The notes under the pieces were generated by a model, which had not been told where the DNA came from, searched no databases, and saw only the letters and a list, made by a program, of their open reading frames with translations. This document shows, one piece after another, positions 1 through 6,449 of a stretch of 6,498 bases of DNA; position 1 is the stretch's first letter, and every line of letters starts with the position of its first letter. The stretch lies in NCBI GenBank assembly GCA_002307905.1, contig DBUL01000112.1, positions 22,824 to 29,321 on the forward strand. Reading direction: 5' to 3'. Position numbers and translations under genes: made by a program. The DNA comes from Rhizobiaceae bacterium UBA1291. GTDB lineage: Bacteria > Pseudomonadota > Alphaproteobacteria > Rhizobiales > Rhizobiaceae.

Positions 1-367
1 ACGTGCGCGGCTGCGGCGGGGCAATATAAGGTTCTGCGCGATCGGTGAACCGGTCGGACATGCGGTCGGCGCCTTGCGCGGGCAAGGGTTTGCGGTCGCC
101 GGGGCGTGGACGGCTTTCATCGAGCTGGCGCTGGCGTTGGCGGATTTCTGCGAGCGGATCGGCGCGATGATCGCGATCGGTGCGCGAAAGCCGCTCCTCG
201 ACACGCTCGCGCACCCCCTCGCGCCGCGGCTCCTCGGCCGGGCGCGGACGCGCTGTCGTTCCCATCAGGCCTTCGATGCGGGCTTCCAGCCCCTCGATCG
301 TGCGGTTCAGCGCGTCTAGCGATGTAGCGCCGCCCGGGCGGGAAGGAGTAGATCGCGATCCGTTCAT
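1..367 (-). CDS. podJ: PodJ-like polarity/localization factor, N-terminal fragment (runs off the left edge)
   Basis: Only the first 122 codons lie in the window; the gene reads leftward and continues past base 1. The ATG at 367-365 is the first possible start after an in-frame TGA seven codons upstream, with only a weak purine-rich stretch (AAGCGAG) ahead of it. The product begins MNGSRSTPSRPGG. Residues 16-35 read SLDALNRTIEGLEARIEGLM, a heptad-like, coiled-coil-prone segment. After that comes a highly charged Arg/Glu/Pro-rich stretch without signal peptide or membrane segment, as expected for a cytoplasmic N-terminus. Rhizobial PodJ proteins are known as long polar scaffolds with a cytoplasmic coiled-coil part, one membrane segment and a periplasmic Sel1/peptidoglycan-binding end; none of those later domains can be seen here. 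The assignment rests on the conserved N-terminal segment and on the divergent beta-oxidation genes, an arrangement I recall from S. meliloti. Another large coiled-coil envelope protein is possible. Confidence 0.68.
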   Translation of the reverse strand, partial: MNGSRSTPSRPGGATSLDALNRTIEGLEARIEGLMGTTARPRPAEEPRREGVRERVEERLSRTDRDHRADPLAEIRQRQRQLDESRPRPGDRKPLPAQGADRMSDRFTDRAEPYIAPPQPRT

Positions 368-683
368 GGTCTTGCTCGCTTCGGTTCAGGTCGTCCCGGC
401 CCGGAGGCCCGGGGGAGGGTAAGGCTCGGCGATGGTCGCTCCGTCCGGTCTGCTCGGGAACGGAAGCATTGCAGGGACTTGGGCCGGACAACCGGATGTC
501 GCCGCGACGCAATGCGGATCATCACCTTCCACCCGTAACAATTCACGAAACGTGGTAAACAAGCCGTTAACCCGGCTGGAAAACTTTTAACCTTTGCGAA
601 ATATTCCGACTGTTGAAGGACCCGGGATCACTTGGGGAGGGGCAGTGCGCGATCGGAAATGGCCAAAAAAACCGCTTGGCGGC

Positions 684-715
684 AAATATTGACGTTTACG
701 CAAACGTCAATATTT
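684..715. promoter_or_regulatory. Perfect 14+4+14 palindrome, probable operator of the beta-oxidation genes
   Basis: The left arm AAATATTGACGTTT (684-697) and right arm AAACGTCAATATTT (702-715) are exact reverse complements around a four-base centre, ACGC. The core has a TTTACG-type half facing CAAACGT, and ACGT occurs in both arms. The palindrome contains the candidate -35 hexamer TTGACG (689-694) and reaches the -10 region, so a bound protein would directly affect transcription. Position and shape suggest a dimeric repressor or MerR-type regulator. ACGT-containing palindromes are reminiscent of LiuR, a MerR-family regulator of fatty acid and branched-chain amino acid catabolism in proteobacteria, but I cannot confirm a match to its consensus. 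No regulator gene lies in the window. Confidence 0.8.
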
Positions 716-719
716 TATA
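689..719 (+). promoter_or_regulatory. Candidate promoter for acyl-CoA dehydrogenase with long spacer
   Basis: TTGACG at 689-694 closely matches a sigma-70-type -35 element. AT-rich candidates for -10 follow: TATTTT at 711-716 (16-base spacer), TTTATA at 714-719 (19-base spacer) and TATATA at 716-721 (21-base spacer). A 19-base spacer would suit MerR-family activation, while 16 would be an ordinary promoter. Transcription would begin near 725-730 and give a leader of about 45-50 bases. The element is inferred from sequence only. Confidence 0.5.
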
Positions 720-733
720 TAGACTGAACCCAC

Positions 734-748
734 CCGGACCCCGTCCGG
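734..748 (+). repeat. Short GC-rich hairpin in the dehydrogenase leader
   Basis: CCGGAC (734-739) and GTCCGG (743-748) are perfect complements around a CCC loop. It lies between the candidate transcription start and the ribosome binding site at 760-764. In the mRNA it would form a compact 6-bp stem near the 5' end, perhaps protecting the transcript. It does not sequester the Shine-Dalgarno sequence. Confidence 0.5.
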
Positions 749-759
749 CACCCAGTTTC

Positions 760-770
760 GGAGGAAGAAG
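760..770 (+). promoter_or_regulatory. Ribosome binding site that fixes the dehydrogenase start at 775
   Basis: GGAGGAAGAAG lies with its GGAGG core 10 bases before the ATG at 775. This strong Shine-Dalgarno sequence decides in favour of 775 over an in-frame ATG at 613. Using 613 would place the palindrome and promoter inside the coding sequence and add 54 residues of low-quality leader sequence. Confidence 0.85.
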
Positions 771-774
771 ATCC

Positions 775-2568
775 ATGCCTGTCTACAAGGCCCCGGTAAA
801 TGATACGCTTTTCGTGCTGAACAATGTGCTCGGCCTCGACCGCTACCACAACTTGCCCGGTTTCGAGGATGCGACGCCGGACATGATTGAGGCGATCGTC
901 GGGGAAGCGGCCAAGCTTGCCGAGGAGCAACTCTTCCCGCTCAACCTTTCGGGCGACCAGGAAGGCTGCAAGCGCCACGATGATGGAGCCGTTACGGTGC
1001 CGAAGGGCTTCAAGGAAGCCTATGACGCCTATTGCCAGGGTGGTTGGATCGGACTTGCCGTTCCGCCGGAATACGGCGGCCAGGGCCTGCCTTACACGCT
1101 GCACGCTGCCGTTGGAGAATACATGTCGTCGGCCAACATGGCGTTGATGATGTATCCGGGCCTGACCCAGGGCGCGATCGCCGCCATTCTCGTGCATGGT
1201 TCGGATGCGCAGAAGCAGACCTACCTGCCGAAGATGGTCGAAGGCACCTGGTCCGGCACGATGAACCTGACCGAGCCCCATTGTGGCACCGACCTCGGCC
1301 TGCTGCGCACCAAGGCCGTGCCGCAGGGCGACGGCTCCTACAAGATTTCCGGCCAGAAGATCTTCATCTCGGCCGGCGAACACGGCATGACCGACAACAT
1401 CATCCATCTGGTGATCGCCCGCATCGAGGGAGCGCCAGAAGGCACCAAGGGTATCTCGCTCTTCATCGTTCCGAAGTTCATGGTCAACGAAGACGGTTCG
1501 GTCGGCGAGCGTAACACGGTGACCTGCGGCGCCCTCGAGCACAAGATGGGCATCCACGGCAACTCGACCTGCGTGATGAACTATGACGAGGCGACCGGCT
1601 ACCTGCTCGGCGCCGAGAACAAGGGCCTTGCCGCCATGTTCGTCATGATGAACGAGGCCCGCCTCGGCGTGGGTCTCCAGGGCCTGTCGATCGCCGAGGT
1701 CGCCTACCAGAATGCCGTCAACTATGCGCGCGAGCGCATCCAGGGCCGCTCGCTCTCGGGCGTCAAGGCGCCGGACAAGGCCGCCGACCCGATCATCGTC
1801 CACCCGGACATCCGTCGCGCTCTGTTGACGATCAAGTCGTTCACCGAAGCCGGCCGCGCCTTCACGCTGTGGACCGCACTCAAGTCCGACATCGCCCATC
1901 GTTCCGGTGACGCGGCCGAAAAGCAGATCGCTGACGACCTCCTCGGCCTCGCCACCCCGATCCTCAAGGGGGTTCTGACCGACAAGGGCTTCGACCATGC
2001 CGTTATGGCCCAGCAGGTCTTCGGCGGCCACGGCTATATCGAAGAACACGGCATGAGCCAGTATGTCCGCGATGCCCGCATCGCGATGATTTACGAGGGT
2101 GCCAACGGCATTCAGGCGCTCGACCTCGTCGGCCGCAAGCTCGGCGCCAATGGCGGCCGCGCCGTTATGGCCATGTTCAAGGAAATCGGCGATTTCTGCG
2201 AGGAAAACCGCGCCGACGAGAACCTCGCCTTCTTCACCAAGTCGCTAAAGAAGGGCCTGAACGACCTGCAGGCCTCAACCATGTGGTTCATGCAGAACGC
2301 CATGGCCAAGCCCGACAATGCCGGCGCCGGCTCGACCGACTACATGCACATGTTCGGTCTCGTCGTGCTCGGCTACATGTGGGCAAAGATGGCTAAGGCC
2401 GCCAACGAAAGCCTGGCGTCCGGCACCGGCGATGCCGACTACTTCAAGAACAAACTTTTGACCGGCCGCTTCTACATGGAGAAGATCATGCCGGAAACAG
2501 CGCTGCGCAAGATCCGCATCGAGGCCGGCGCCGACAGCGTGATGGAAATGGCGGCGGAAGCGTTCTGA
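775..2568 (+). CDS. Acyl-CoA dehydrogenase, DmdC/FadE-like with extra C-terminal domain (597 aa)
   Basis: This FAD-dependent enzyme oxidises acyl-CoA to trans-2-enoyl-CoA, the first step of beta-oxidation. The product begins [16 protein letters not shown] segment YGGQGLP is at residues 100-106, and the family signature [13 protein letters not shown] starts at residue 163. The late signature [14 protein letters not shown] spans 413-426, followed by [11 protein letters not shown], in which Glu441 occupies the position of the catalytic base (Glu435 in the methylmercaptopropionyl-CoA dehydrogenase DmdC, as I recall). Residues from about 465 to the end form the extra helical domain found in this roughly 590-600-residue subfamily. 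It is unrelated in layout to the 814-residue E. coli FadE. Members are annotated variously as FadE, DmdC or simply acyl-CoA dehydrogenase. Being next to thiolase and FadB genes suggests fatty acyl-CoA as the main substrate, but chain length cannot be read from the sequence, and activity on methylmercaptopropionyl-CoA is possible. It is probably the first gene of the operon, under the promoter and palindrome upstream. Confidence 0.93.
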   Translation: MPVYKAPVNDTLFVLNNVLGLDRYHNLPGFEDATPDMIEAIVGEAAKLAEEQLFPLNLSGDQEGCKRHDDGAVTVPKGFKEAYDAYCQGGWIGLAVPPEYGGQGLPYTLHAAVGEYMSSANMALMMYPGLTQGAIAAILVHGSDAQKQTYLPKMVEGTWSGTMNLTEPHCGTDLGLLRTKAVPQGDGSYKISGQKIFISAGEHGMTDNIIHLVIARIEGAPEGTKGISLFIVPKFMVNEDGSVGERNTVTCGALEHKMGIHGNSTCVMNYDEATGYLLGAENKGLAAMFVMMNEARLGVGLQGLSIAEVAYQNAVNYARERIQGRSLSGVKAPDKAADPIIVHPDIRRALLTIKSFTEAGRAFTLWTALKSDIAHRSGDAAEKQIADDLLGLATPILKGVLTDKGFDHAVMAQQVFGGHGYIEEHGMSQYVRDARIAMIYEGANGIQALDLVGRKLGANGGRAVMAMFKEIGDFCEENRADENLAFFTKSLKKGLNDLQASTMWFMQNAMAKPDNAGAGSTDYMHMFGLVVLGYMWAKMAKAANESLASGTGDADYFKNKLLTGRFYMEKIMPETALRKIRIEAGADSVMEMAAEAF

Positions 2569-2583
2569 TATTCGCTGAGGACG

Positions 2584-2759
2584 CCCCTCACCAACAAAAT
2601 CTGGCACTTAGCTGCGCTAAGCTGCCGATTTTGTAACCTCTCCCACACGGGGAGAGGGGTGTGCCGAGTTTGCGGCGGCGGTTTTTCTCCCCTTGTGGGA
2701 GGGAAAGCAATTTCAAGATCTTAGCCTCAGCTAAGTGTCAGAAATCGCAAGTGAGGGGG
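2584..2759. repeat. Composite rhizobial-type intergenic palindromic repeat between dehydrogenase and thiolase
   Basis: The element is bounded by CCCCTCAC (2584-2591) and its exact complement GTGAGGGG (2751-2758). Inside are four hairpins. A (2595-2633) pairs CAAAATC with GATTTTG, GGCA with TGCC, and CTTAGC with GCTAAG around a TGC loop, about 17 pairs with two single-base bulges. B (2637-2657) is CCTCTCCC with GGGAGAGG. C (2687-2701) is CTCCC with GGGAG. D (2707-2748) pairs CTTAGC with GCTAAG around CTCA, with outer arms GCAATTTC and GAAATCGC. The reverse complement of D resembles A, so the whole is a diverged large inverted repeat. Similar palindromic elements are common between rhizobial genes; a RIME-type origin is inferred. 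It fills most of the 271-base gap between the two genes. Confidence 0.85.
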
Positions 2760-2808
2760 TGCTTGAAGCAAAGGCCGGGCCAGCCCGTCGGTCCAAGAGA
2801 ATTCCACG

Positions 2809-2821
2809 GCAACCCGGTTGC
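2809..2821. repeat. Small 13-base inverted repeat before the thiolase ribosome binding site
   Basis: GCAACC and GGTTGC flank a single central C, ending five bases before the thiolase Shine-Dalgarno region. The loop is too tight for an RNA hairpin of full length, so if functional it would more likely be a DNA-binding site. It may be chance. Confidence 0.3.
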
Positions 2822-2825
2822 TACC

Positions 2826-2834
2826 AAGGGAGAG
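2826..2834 (+). promoter_or_regulatory. Ribosome binding site that fixes the thiolase start at 2840
   Basis: AAGGGAGAG sits with GGGAG seven bases ahead of the ATG at 2840. It supports the start giving MTEAFIYDHVRTP, which matches the usual thiolase N-terminus. An in-frame ATG at 2735 would begin inside hairpin D of the intergenic repeat and add 35 non-thiolase residues. Confidence 0.8.
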
Positions 2835-2839
2835 AAAAC

Positions 2840-4048
2840 ATGACTGAAGCCTTCATTTACGATCACGTGCGCACGCCGCGCGGCCGTGGCAAGAAGGACG
2901 GCTCGCTGCACGAAGTGCCGACGCCCCGCCTTGCCGCCAAGACGCTGGAAGCCCTGCGCGACCGCAACGGCCTCGACACCTCCACCGTCGACGACATCAT
3001 CTTCGGCTGCGTCGACCCGGTCATGGAAGCCGGCGCCGTCATCCCCAAGGCCGCCGCCTTCGAAGCCGGCTATGCCTTTGCCGCCCCGGGCATCCAGATC
3101 TCGCGCTTCTGCGCCTCAGCCCTCGACGCCATCAACCTCGCCGCCGGCAAGGTCATGGCCGGCTCCGACGACATCGTCATCGCCGGCGGCGTCGAGAGCA
3201 TGTCGCGCATCGGCATGGGCATGTCCGGCGGCGCCTGGTACATGGACCCCTCGGTCAATTTCCCGGCCTATTTCATGCCGCAGGGCGTCTCAGCCGACCT
3301 GATCGCCACCAAGTATGGCTTTACCCGCGACGACGTCGACGCCTATGCCGTCGAGAGCCAGAAGCGCTCCGCCGCCTCCTGGGAAAAGGGCCATTTCGCC
3401 AAGTCCGTCATTCCGGTCAAGGACCAGAACGGCCTCATCATTCTCGACCGTGACGAGCACATGCGTCCGGGCACCGACATGCAGTCGCTCGCCAGCCTCA
3501 ACCCCTCCTTCCAGATGCCGGGCGAAATGGGCGGCTTCGAAGCCGTCGCCATCCAGGCCCATCCGGAGATCGAGAAGATCAACTATATCCACCATGCCGG
3601 CAATTCGTCCGGCATCGTCGACGGCGCAGCTGCCGTCCTGATCGGCTCGAAGGCGGGTGGTCAGTCGATGGGCATCAAGCCGCGCGCTCGTATTCGCGCC
3701 TTCACCAATATCGGCTCCGATCCTGCCCTCATGCTGACCGGCCCGGTCGACGTCACCGAGAAGCTCCTGAAGCGCTCCGGCATGAAGATCTCCGACATCG
3801 ACCTGTTCGAGCTGAACGAGGCCTTCGCCGCCGTCGTGCTGCGCTTCATGCAGCATTTCAACGTCAGCCACGACGTGATGAACGTCGCCGGCGGCGCGAT
3901 CGCCATGGGCCATCCGCTCGGCGCCACCGGCGCCATGATCCTCGGCACCGTGCTCGACGAACTGGAGCGGCGCGACTTGAACACCGCCCTCGTCACGCTC
4001 TGCATCGGCGCAGGCATGGGCACGGCGACGATCATCGAGAGAGTTTGA
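2840..4048 (+). CDS. fadA: Acetyl-CoA C-acyltransferase (beta-oxidation thiolase, FadA type, 402 aa)
   Basis: The enzyme cleaves 3-ketoacyl-CoA with free CoA to give acetyl-CoA and a shortened acyl-CoA, the last step of a beta-oxidation turn in the cytoplasm. The nucleophilic cysteine is Cys91, within ISRFCASALDAIN. Residues 324-329 read ELNEAF (the NEAF motif starts at Asn326), His358 is in the GHPLGATGA motif, and Cys388 is in the CIGAGMGTA motif near the end, so the full Cys-His-Cys set is present. Its length is normal for the family, and it covers both thiolase halves without interruption. It lies between the acyl-CoA dehydrogenase and a FadB-type protein. FadA-type thiolases usually form an alpha2beta2 complex with the FadB-type partner, so this is the probable beta subunit. 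A biosynthetic acetoacetyl-CoA thiolase (PhaA/AtoB) is the main alternative; the neighbours favour degradation. The 271-base gap upstream leaves open whether it has its own promoter, but I saw no strong one. Confidence 0.92.
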   Translation: MTEAFIYDHVRTPRGRGKKDGSLHEVPTPRLAAKTLEALRDRNGLDTSTVDDIIFGCVDPVMEAGAVIPKAAAFEAGYAFAAPGIQISRFCASALDAINLAAGKVMAGSDDIVIAGGVESMSRIGMGMSGGAWYMDPSVNFPAYFMPQGVSADLIATKYGFTRDDVDAYAVESQKRSAASWEKGHFAKSVIPVKDQNGLIILDRDEHMRPGTDMQSLASLNPSFQMPGEMGGFEAVAIQAHPEIEKINYIHHAGNSSGIVDGAAAVLIGSKAGGQSMGIKPRARIRAFTNIGSDPALMLTGPVDVTEKLLKRSGMKISDIDLFELNEAFAAVVLRFMQHFNVSHDVMNVAGGAIAMGHPLGATGAMILGTVLDELERRDLNTALVTLCIGAGMGTATIIERV

Positions 4049-4056
4049 TGGGGTCT

Positions 4057-4154
4057 TAACCCTCCCCCCTTGTGGGGAGGGTGGCCGGCAGGCGGGAGGG
4101 GTCTTTGCAGCAAATTCCCCTCCCCAACTCCTCCCCGCAAGGGGGAGGGGCTTA
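4057..4154. repeat. GC-rich palindromic repeat between thiolase and FadB-type gene
   Basis: CCCTCCCC (4060-4067) pairs with GGGGAGGG (4074-4081) across a CCTTGT loop. Downstream, CCCCTCCCC (4117-4125) pairs with GGGGAGGGG (4142-4150), and inside that lies a second possible stem, CTCCCC and GGGGAG (4131-4136 with 4142-4147), with a GCAA-containing loop. The ends are flanked by TTAA (4057-4060 on the left, with 4152-4155 on the right), giving the element an overall inverted-repeat outline. Elements of this style are typical between genes in rhizobia. It lies wholly in the 177-base gap and differs in sequence from the repeat upstream of the thiolase. There is no T-run after either stem, so a classical terminator is not supported. 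Confidence 0.82.
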
Positions 4155-4210
4155 AACCCCGCCGGATCGCACCTGTTTCGGAGCGGCGGCGACTTGGCGA
4201 ATTTCAAGGG

Positions 4211-4217
4211 AAGAGGA
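4211..4217 (+). promoter_or_regulatory. Ribosome binding site that fixes the FadB start at 4226
   Basis: AAGAGGA lies eight bases before the ATG at 4226 and is preceded by a further purine run. The open frame runs upstream to an ATG-containing stretch within the palindromic repeat at 4070, but those 52 codons would read through hairpins and do not resemble a crotonase N-terminus, whereas MSTYKSFTIETDADGIALVT does. Confidence 0.82.
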
Positions 4218-4225
4218 ATCCCAAC

Positions 4226-6442
4226 ATGAGCACCTACAAGAGCTTCACCATCGAGACCGACGCCGACGGCATTGCGCTGGTCACCTGGAACATGCCCGAC
4301 AAGTCGATGAACGTCTTCACCGTCGAGGTGATGGACGAGATCGAGGCGATCGTTGACGCAACCGTCGCCGATACCGCCGTCAAGGGCGTGGTCTTCACCT
4401 CCGGCAAGTCGACCTTCTCCGGCGGCGCCGATCTCACCATGATCAAGGGCATGTTCGCCATGCTCGAGGAAGAAAAGGCCAAGGATCCGGATAGCGCCGT
4501 CAGGAAGCTGTTCGATGCCGCCGGCCGCATGTCCTGGCTGTGGCGCAAGGTCGAGACCAATGGCAAGCCCTGGGTCGCCGCGATCAACGGCACCTGCATG
4601 GGCGGCGCTTTCGAGCTGGCGCTGTCGTGCCACGGCCGCGTCGCCTCCAATGGCAAGTCGGTCAAGATGGCGCTTCCCGAAGTCAAGGTCGGCATCTTCC
4701 CCGGCGCCGGCGGCACCCAGCGCGTCTCGCGCCTTGCTGGCACGCAGGACGCCCTGCAGATGATGACTACCGGCCAGTCGCTCACCGCCTCGCGCGCCAA
4801 GGCGATGAACCTCGTCCACCAGGTGGTCGAGCCCGACCAGCTGATCCCGGCCGCAAAACAGATGATCAAGGACGGCCTGAAGCCCGTCGCCCCGTGGGAC
4901 GAAAAGGGCTTCAAGGTCCCCGGCGGCGGTATCTGGACCCCGGCAGCCGCCCAGCTCTGGCCGGCCGCATCCGCCATCCTGCGCCGCGAAACCGCCGGCA
5001 ATTATCCGGCCGCACTCGCCATCCTGAAGAGCGTCTATGAAGGCCTTCAGCTGCCCTTCGATACAGCGCTCAAGGTCGAGCAGCGCTATTTCACCGAGAT
5101 CGTCCAGACCACCGAAGCCTTCTCGATGATCCGCTCGCTGTTCGTCTCGATGCAGGAGCTCGGCAAGGGCGCCCGCCGCCCGGCAGGCCAGCCGAAGTCG
5201 GAGTTCAACAAGGTCGGCGTCGTCGGCGCCGGCTTCATGGGCGCCTCGATCGCCTATGTGACGGCAGCCGCCGGCATCCCGGTCACCCTGATTGACCGCG
5301 ACATCGAGCCCGCCACCAAGGGCAAGACCCATTCCGAGGGCCTGGTCGCCGGCGCCGTCGGCAAGGGCCGCATGTCCAAGGAAGACGGCGAGAAGCTGCT
5401 CTCCCTCATCACCCCGTCCGCCGACTATGCCGCGCTGTCGGATGCCGACCTCGTCGTCGAGGCCGTGTTCGAGGACCGCGACGTCAAGAAGGCCGTCATC
5501 GAGGCGGTCGAAGCCGTGCTCCCCGAGGGCTCGATCTTCGCCTCCAACACCTCGACCCTGCCGATCACCGGTCTCGCCAAGAATTCGAAGCGCCCGGCCC
5601 AGTTCATCGGCGTGCATTTCTTCTCCCCCGTCGAGAAGATGATGCTGACCGAAGTCATCCTTGGCAAGGAAACCGGCGACAAGGCGCTAGCCGTCGCGCT
5701 CGACTATGTCGCGGCGATCAGGAAGACCCCGATCGTCGTCAACGACACCCGCGGCTTCTACGTCAATCGCTGCGTCTTCCGCTACATCCACGAAGCCTAT
5801 GACATGCTGATCGAGGGCGTTCCCGCGATCATGATCGAGAATGCCGCCAAGATGGCCGGCATGCCGGTCGGGCCGCTGTCGCTCAACGACGAGGTGGCGA
5901 TCGATCTGTCCCAGAAGATCCTCAAGGCCTCGATCGCCGATTTGGGCGAGGCCTCGGTCGATCCGAAGCACATGGCGCTGATCAACAAGCTGGTCGACGA
6001 GCTTGACCGCCGCGGCCGCAAGAACGCCAAGGGCTTCTACGAATATCCGGCCAAGCCCGCCAAGAAGTTCCTCTGGCCCGGCCTCAAAGACCTCTTTGCC
6101 CAGAAGAAGGCCGACGAGGTCGACGTCGAAGTGCTCAAGCAGCGCCTGCTCGTCACCATCGCGCTTGAGGCCGCCCGCACCATGGAAGAAGGCATCGTCA
6201 CCGATCCGCGCGAAGCCGATGTCGGCTCCATCCTCGGCTTCGGCTTCGCTCCCTATACCGGCGGCACGCTCAGCTACATCGACGGCATGGGCGTCAGGAC
6301 CTTCGTGGAACTCTGCGAGACGCTGGCCGCCCAGTACGGCGACCACTTCCAGCCGACCCCGCTCCTGAAGGAAATGGCCGCCAAGGGCGAGACGTTCTAC
6401 GGCCGGTTCGATCCTTATGGCGAAAGTGCAAAGGCCGCCTGA
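4226..6442 (+). CDS. fadB: Fatty acid oxidation complex alpha subunit: enoyl-CoA hydratase / 3-hydroxyacyl-CoA dehydrogenase (738 aa)
   Basis: This bifunctional enzyme hydrates trans-2-enoyl-CoA and then oxidises the (S)-3-hydroxyacyl-CoA with NAD+. Residues 1 to about 210 form the crotonase domain. SGGADL (Gly66-Gly67) and MGGAFE (126-130) suit the oxyanion hole, and Glu130 and Glu152 (in LPEVKVGIFPGAGG) occupy the positions of the two hydratase glutamates (119 and 139 in E. coli FadB). The dehydrogenase part begins at about 328 with the Rossmann motif GAGFMG (334-339). His464 (in HFFSPV) and Glu476 keep the catalytic dyad spacing of 12 residues. C-terminal helical 3-hydroxyacyl-CoA dehydrogenase domains start near VNDTRGFYVN (Asn506), with a second copy toward the end. 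The length matches FadB/FadJ proteins. It is probably cotranscribed with the upstream thiolase and partners with it. Whether FadB or FadJ is the better name cannot be decided from the sequence. No membrane or signal segment is seen. Confidence 0.94.
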   Translation: MSTYKSFTIETDADGIALVTWNMPDKSMNVFTVEVMDEIEAIVDATVADTAVKGVVFTSGKSTFSGGADLTMIKGMFAMLEEEKAKDPDSAVRKLFDAAGRMSWLWRKVETNGKPWVAAINGTCMGGAFELALSCHGRVASNGKSVKMALPEVKVGIFPGAGGTQRVSRLAGTQDALQMMTTGQSLTASRAKAMNLVHQVVEPDQLIPAAKQMIKDGLKPVAPWDEKGFKVPGGGIWTPAAAQLWPAASAILRRETAGNYPAALAILKSVYEGLQLPFDTALKVEQRYFTEIVQTTEAFSMIRSLFVSMQELGKGARRPAGQPKSEFNKVGVVGAGFMGASIAYVTAAAGIPVTLIDRDIEPATKGKTHSEGLVAGAVGKGRMSKEDGEKLLSLITPSADYAALSDADLVVEAVFEDRDVKKAVIEAVEAVLPEGSIFASNTSTLPITGLAKNSKRPAQFIGVHFFSPVEKMMLTEVILGKETGDKALAVALDYVAAIRKTPIVVNDTRGFYVNRCVFRYIHEAYDMLIEGVPAIMIENAAKMAGMPVGPLSLNDEVAIDLSQKILKASIADLGEASVDPKHMALINKLVDELDRRGRKNAKGFYEYPAKPAKKFLWPGLKDLFAQKKADEVDVEVLKQRLLVTIALEAARTMEEGIVTDPREADVGSILGFGFAPYTGGTLSYIDGMGVRTFVELCETLAAQYGDHFQPTPLLKEMAAKGETFYGRFDPYGESAKAA

Positions 6443-6449
6443 GGCCGTC

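Larger units (their letters stand above)
368..774. other. Divergent intergenic region between podJ-like gene and acyl-CoA dehydrogenase
   Basis: About 400 bases separate the two divergent start codons, and I see no convincing gene or RNA here. The half near the podJ-like gene is GC-rich, including a direct repeat of GGCCCGG around 397-413. From about 530 to 600 it becomes AT-richer, with two TTAACC motifs at 567-572 and 587-592. A possible leftward promoter reads TTGTTT (minus strand, 562-557), 16 bases, then TGTTAC (540-535); this is weak. The half near the dehydrogenase carries the 684-715 palindrome, a rightward promoter candidate and a leader hairpin, listed separately. Confidence 0.75.

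Noticed and set aside
397..413. GC-rich direct repeat (GGCCCGG twice) near the podJ-like start
   Set aside because: Short and expected in a GC-rich genome; no clean inverted repeat or known motif.
117..512. Minus-strand open frame of 131 codons overlapping the podJ-like start
   Set aside because: It is in another frame from the PodJ-like product, which has the recognisable SLDALNRTIEGLEARIEGLM segment; this frame is Arg/Pro-rich without any motif.
368..774. GANTC (CcrM methylation) sites that might give GcrA control of the podJ-like gene
   Set aside because: I looked for GANTC by eye in this intergenic region and found none.
715..2049. Long antisense open frame (444 codons) opposite the acyl-CoA dehydrogenase
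   Set aside because: It is a product of GC-biased third positions in the real gene; its translation shows no recognisable domain and is rich in Gly, Arg, His and Asp typical of antisense shadows.
2661..2843. Small 60-codon open frame between dehydrogenase and thiolase
   Set aside because: It reads entirely through the palindromic repeat and has no convincing ribosome binding site.
3290..5617. Very long antisense open frame (775 codons) across thiolase and FadB gene
   Set aside because: It crosses the palindromic intergenic repeat and is antisense to two genes with intact catalytic motifs; composition is that of a shadow frame.
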